Below, in pieces: positions 62,063-64,000 of a stretch of DNA of 64,000 bases; within the stretch, counting starts at the first letter, position 1, and each line of letters starts with the position of its first letter. The notes below the pieces were generated by a model. That model searched no databases and had not been told where the DNA came from. It saw only the letters and a list, made by a program, of their open reading frames with translations. The translations under genes and the position numbers were made by a program. The DNA is from Cryomorpha sp963741985 (GTDB lineage: Bacteria > Bacteroidota > Bacteroidia > Flavobacteriales_D > Cryomorphaceae), in the NCBI GenBank assembly GCA_963741985.1, contig CAVUKD010000002.1, positions 1,116,001 to 1,180,000 on the forward strand, in the 5' to 3' direction.

Positions 62063-62890
62063 TTAATCGGCAAGTACGGAACTTTCTTCCAATATTTGGT
62101 CATAAAACTCACCATAAGTCTTAACGCAAGATGCCGGTTCACAATATGACAAAATTGATTTTTCTGAAGATTTAACAGCATTGGCCAAGTCTTTTGGTAG
62201 CTCTTCGCTGCCCTCAACTACGGCATCTGCATACCTCAGAGCCAATTTATTCAGATTTAAAAAATTCGGGTCTTTAAGTTCTTCAATGTCTTTATCTTTA
62301 AATCCATCAAATTTTAACTTATCAACCAGCCCTTTATTCAAACTGCCTTCAAAAGACTTATTGTATGCCGAAAAAACAACTTTCGCATCAGAGAAATGTG
62401 GATCGTCATTATAAAATTTCTTCACATACAGAGGCAATAAAGAAGTAAACCATCCGTGACAGTGGATAATGTCGGGAGCCCATCCGAGCTTTCGAACGGT
62501 TTCTAAAACGCCGCGGCAAAAGAAAATGGATCGTTCATCGTTGTCTTTGATAAACTTTCCGGCTTTATCATGGAGCACTACCTTCCGGTGAAAATATTCT
62601 TCATTATCAATAAAATAAACCTGCATTCGGGCAGTAGGAATGGAAGCCACTTTAATAATCAAGGGGTGATCCGTGTCATTGACAACCAAGTTCATTCCTG
62701 AAAGACGAATTACTTCGTGCAACTGGTGCCGTCTTTCATTTATTGAACCATATTTAGGCATAAACACCCTAATCTCTTTGCCTTTTTCGTGGATTCCTTG
62801 TGGTAAATTGCGCGATACTTCAGACAATTCGCTTTTTGGCAGGAAAGGAGTAATTTCCTGCGACACATACAAAACTCTCGGTTTCTTCAT
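62063..62890 (-). CDS. Stand-alone glycogen/starch synthase N-terminal (GT5) domain protein
   Basis: From MKKPRVLYVSQEITPFLPKS the protein has 275 residues and matches only the N-terminal Rossmann domain of GT5 glycogen synthases: SELSEVSRNLPQGIHEKGKE (a variant of the KTGGL loop with S in place of T/G), VRVFMPKYG-like EIRVFMPKYGS, PDIIHCHGWFTSLL and ALRYADAVVEGSEE. The C-terminal GT-B half is absent. Such short forms are common in Flavobacteriales next to DUF4270 and glmS. It cannot be a complete ADP-glucose-dependent synthase, and its role is open. Confidence 0.85.
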   Translation of the reverse strand: MKKPRVLYVSQEITPFLPKSELSEVSRNLPQGIHEKGKEIRVFMPKYGSINERRHQLHEVIRLSGMNLVVNDTDHPLIIKVASIPTARMQVYFIDNEEYFHRKVVLHDKAGKFIKDNDERSIFFCRGVLETVRKLGWAPDIIHCHGWFTSLLPLYVKKFYNDDPHFSDAKVVFSAYNKSFEGSLNKGLVDKLKFDGFKDKDIEELKDPNFLNLNKLALRYADAVVEGSEELPKDLANAVKSSEKSILSYCEPASCVKTYGEFYDQILEESSVLAD

Positions 62891-62919
62891 AAAGTATTGG
62901 GAATTGTTATAATACTCTG

Positions 62920-62950
62920 CAAAAATACGTACTTTTTCTCGGATTTTCAA
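62920..62950 (-). promoter_or_regulatory. Promoter of the GT5-DUF4270-glmS operon
   Basis: On the minus strand TTG (62948-62950) is followed after 20 bp by TATTTTTG (62920-62927), an exact match, ending about 30 bp before the ATG at 62890. It supports that start over an upstream ATG. Confidence 0.7.
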
Positions 62951-63020
62951 CAGGATTATTTAGCTTTGGCGGTTTCTCCAAACTTAATTACCTACCCAAA
63001 CCTACTGGTTACGTTCTGAT

Positions 63021-63860
63021 ATGCAGGTATTTAAAACCTCTTTTGAAATCCGAGAATACTCCTTAAAATGCAGGGCAAATTCTATGAAAATAGGCTTTAT
63101 ACCCACGATGGGAGCGCTGCATAATGGACATATGAGCCTCATTGAAGCTTCAAAAAAGGAAAACAACGTCACTATTTCATCGGTTTTTGTAAACCCGACG
63201 CAGTTCAATGATCCTAAGGATTTTGCCAAATATCCCAGGCAGGTGGATTCTGACCTTGAAAAGCTGGCGGCCTCGGGGTGTGATGCTGCATTTGTGCCTT
63301 CAGTTGCAGAAATATACCCGCAATCTGATACCCTTATTTATGACTTAGGGAAAATTAGCACATTGATTGAAGGAGCAAATCGACCCGGACATTTCAATGG
63401 AGTGGCATCGGTGGTGAAACGCCTTTTTGAAATCACCCTCCCCCACAACGCCTATTTTGGTCTGAAAGATTATCAGCAATATCTTATTATCAAAAAACTG
63501 GTAGATAAATACGGACTTGAAGTAAGTGTGGTGGGCTGCACAATCGTTCGTGAAGCGTCTGGATTGGCTATGAGCTCACGAAATCAATTGCTTACTGCCG
63601 AAGGTAAAGAAATTGCAAGCCACTTATCTGCTGCGTTGAATCTCATTAAAAAAAATCGTAGCGAACCCGATTCACGCTACTTAGAAAAATTAGGACTAGA
63701 CTTTCTGTCACAGCAAAAAGGCATTGATCCCGAATATCTGTTGGTCGTGGACGTCGAAACGCTTCATAGGCCAATTTCTTCTCATAGCCGCCGAATTGCC
63801 CTTGTCGCTGCCCGCGTTGAAGGAGTGCGATTGATAGACAATATGTTTTTGGATGATTGA
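63021..63860 (+). CDS. panC: Pantoate-beta-alanine ligase
   Basis: The 279-residue enzyme makes pantothenate from pantoate and beta-alanine. The nucleotidyltransferase signature PTMGALHNGHMSL (H34, H37) is clear, then VNPTQFNDPKDFAKYPR, FNGVASVVKRLFEI, YFGLKDYQQY and the KMSKS-like AMSSRNQLL. It is divergent from the GT5 gene. panD often follows panC in Flavobacteriales, but the next frame here is a membrane protein. Confidence 0.96.
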   Translation: MQVFKTSFEIREYSLKCRANSMKIGFIPTMGALHNGHMSLIEASKKENNVTISSVFVNPTQFNDPKDFAKYPRQVDSDLEKLAASGCDAAFVPSVAEIYPQSDTLIYDLGKISTLIEGANRPGHFNGVASVVKRLFEITLPHNAYFGLKDYQQYLIIKKLVDKYGLEVSVVGCTIVREASGLAMSSRNQLLTAEGKEIASHLSAALNLIKKNRSEPDSRYLEKLGLDFLSQQKGIDPEYLLVVDVETLHRPISSHSRRIALVAARVEGVRLIDNMFLDD

Positions 63861-63923
63861 TTGATCCATTTTCCACGCTATTTCCATTCAAGTGTGTAGA
63901 TTTGGCCAGCATAATTTCGCCTT

Positions 63924-64000
63924 TTGAAAAAGAAACTCTTCCAACTTCTGAAAATTCTTATTCCCATATCTCTGGGAATATTTCTCATTTTTCATATTTA
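63924..64000 (+). CDS. Start of a membrane protein, probably lysylphosphatidylglycerol synthase TM family (cut by window end)
   Basis: A TTG start gives KKKLFQLLKILIPISLGIFL and runs hydrophobic to the window end. The basic start then a long helix resembles the N-terminus of UPF0104/AglD-like membrane proteins that often follow panC/panD in Flavobacteriales. A TAATTTCG box lies just upstream (about 63911-63918). Only about 25 residues are visible, so the family call is tentative. Confidence 0.45.
   Translation, partial: MKKKLFQLLKILIPISLGIFLIFHI

Overview
The window looks like a Bacteroidota chromosome, probably order Flavobacteriales; no rRNA is present, so finer placement is a guess. The signs are -7 boxes of the TAnnTTTG type, TonB-dependent receptor and plug proteins, a type IX secretion C-terminal sorting domain, DUF4270 and DUF4301 families, NfuA- and DinB-type genes, and the block GT5-type glycosyltransferase / DUF4270 / glmS divergent from panC. 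Most of the window is ordinary chromosome with short gaps and many 4-base stop/start overlaps.

Layout. 1-2 kb: the end of a TonB plug protein, an ECF-like sigma factor and an overlapping membrane-anchored TPR protein, probably its anti-sigma partner. 2.5-6.5 kb: sucB and sucA, with a large inverted repeat beyond them. 6.6-12.6 kb: an accessory island of Rhs (YD-repeat) remnants, two putative toxin C-terminus/immunity pairs, and four almost identical 760-761 bp units each carrying a REP-associated tyrosine transposase (RAYT). Three units share one frameshift and three stand in tandem. 12.7-13.2 kb: a ParDE-like toxin-antitoxin pair. 13.5-22.5 kb: M61 peptidase, DinB-like protein, NfuA-like protein, a metal-related operon (cysteine-rich protein, frameshifted TonB receptor, HMA protein, gamma carbonic anhydrase) and DUF4301. 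22.9-27.1 kb: an AAA/DUF4143 ATPase behind four 16-bp repeats spaced exactly 33 bp, galE, an outer-membrane protein and a YafQ-type toxin-antitoxin pair. 27.3-36.7 kb: two secreted proteins, a PAP2-like membrane protein, rpoN, aldehyde dehydrogenase, a two-component system and an atypical SDR. 36.8-47.6 kb: secreted proteins, including a 928-aa HELGH protein with a T9SS sorting domain, a 1333-aa metzincin ending in a dockerin-like domain, and a decayed relative of the latter. 47.8-64 kb: housekeeping genes (tRNAs, fructosamine kinase, pth-rplY-prs, dCMP deaminase, S41 protease, cysQ and cysCDN, glmS, DUF4270, GT5-type protein, panC).

The part most worth attention is 6.6-12.6 kb. On the minus strand it reads: Rhs core end, RAYT array, toxin tail with immunity gene, Rhs fragment, RAYT unit, toxin domain with immunity gene, REP remnant with Rhs fragment. 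RAYT/REP ends sit exactly at the joints between Rhs core sequence and the variable toxin tails. One element end supplies the start codon and about 26 codons that open directly into a toxin domain. This suggests, but does not prove, that RAYT/REP sequence acts as a joint for reshuffling Rhs toxin cassettes.
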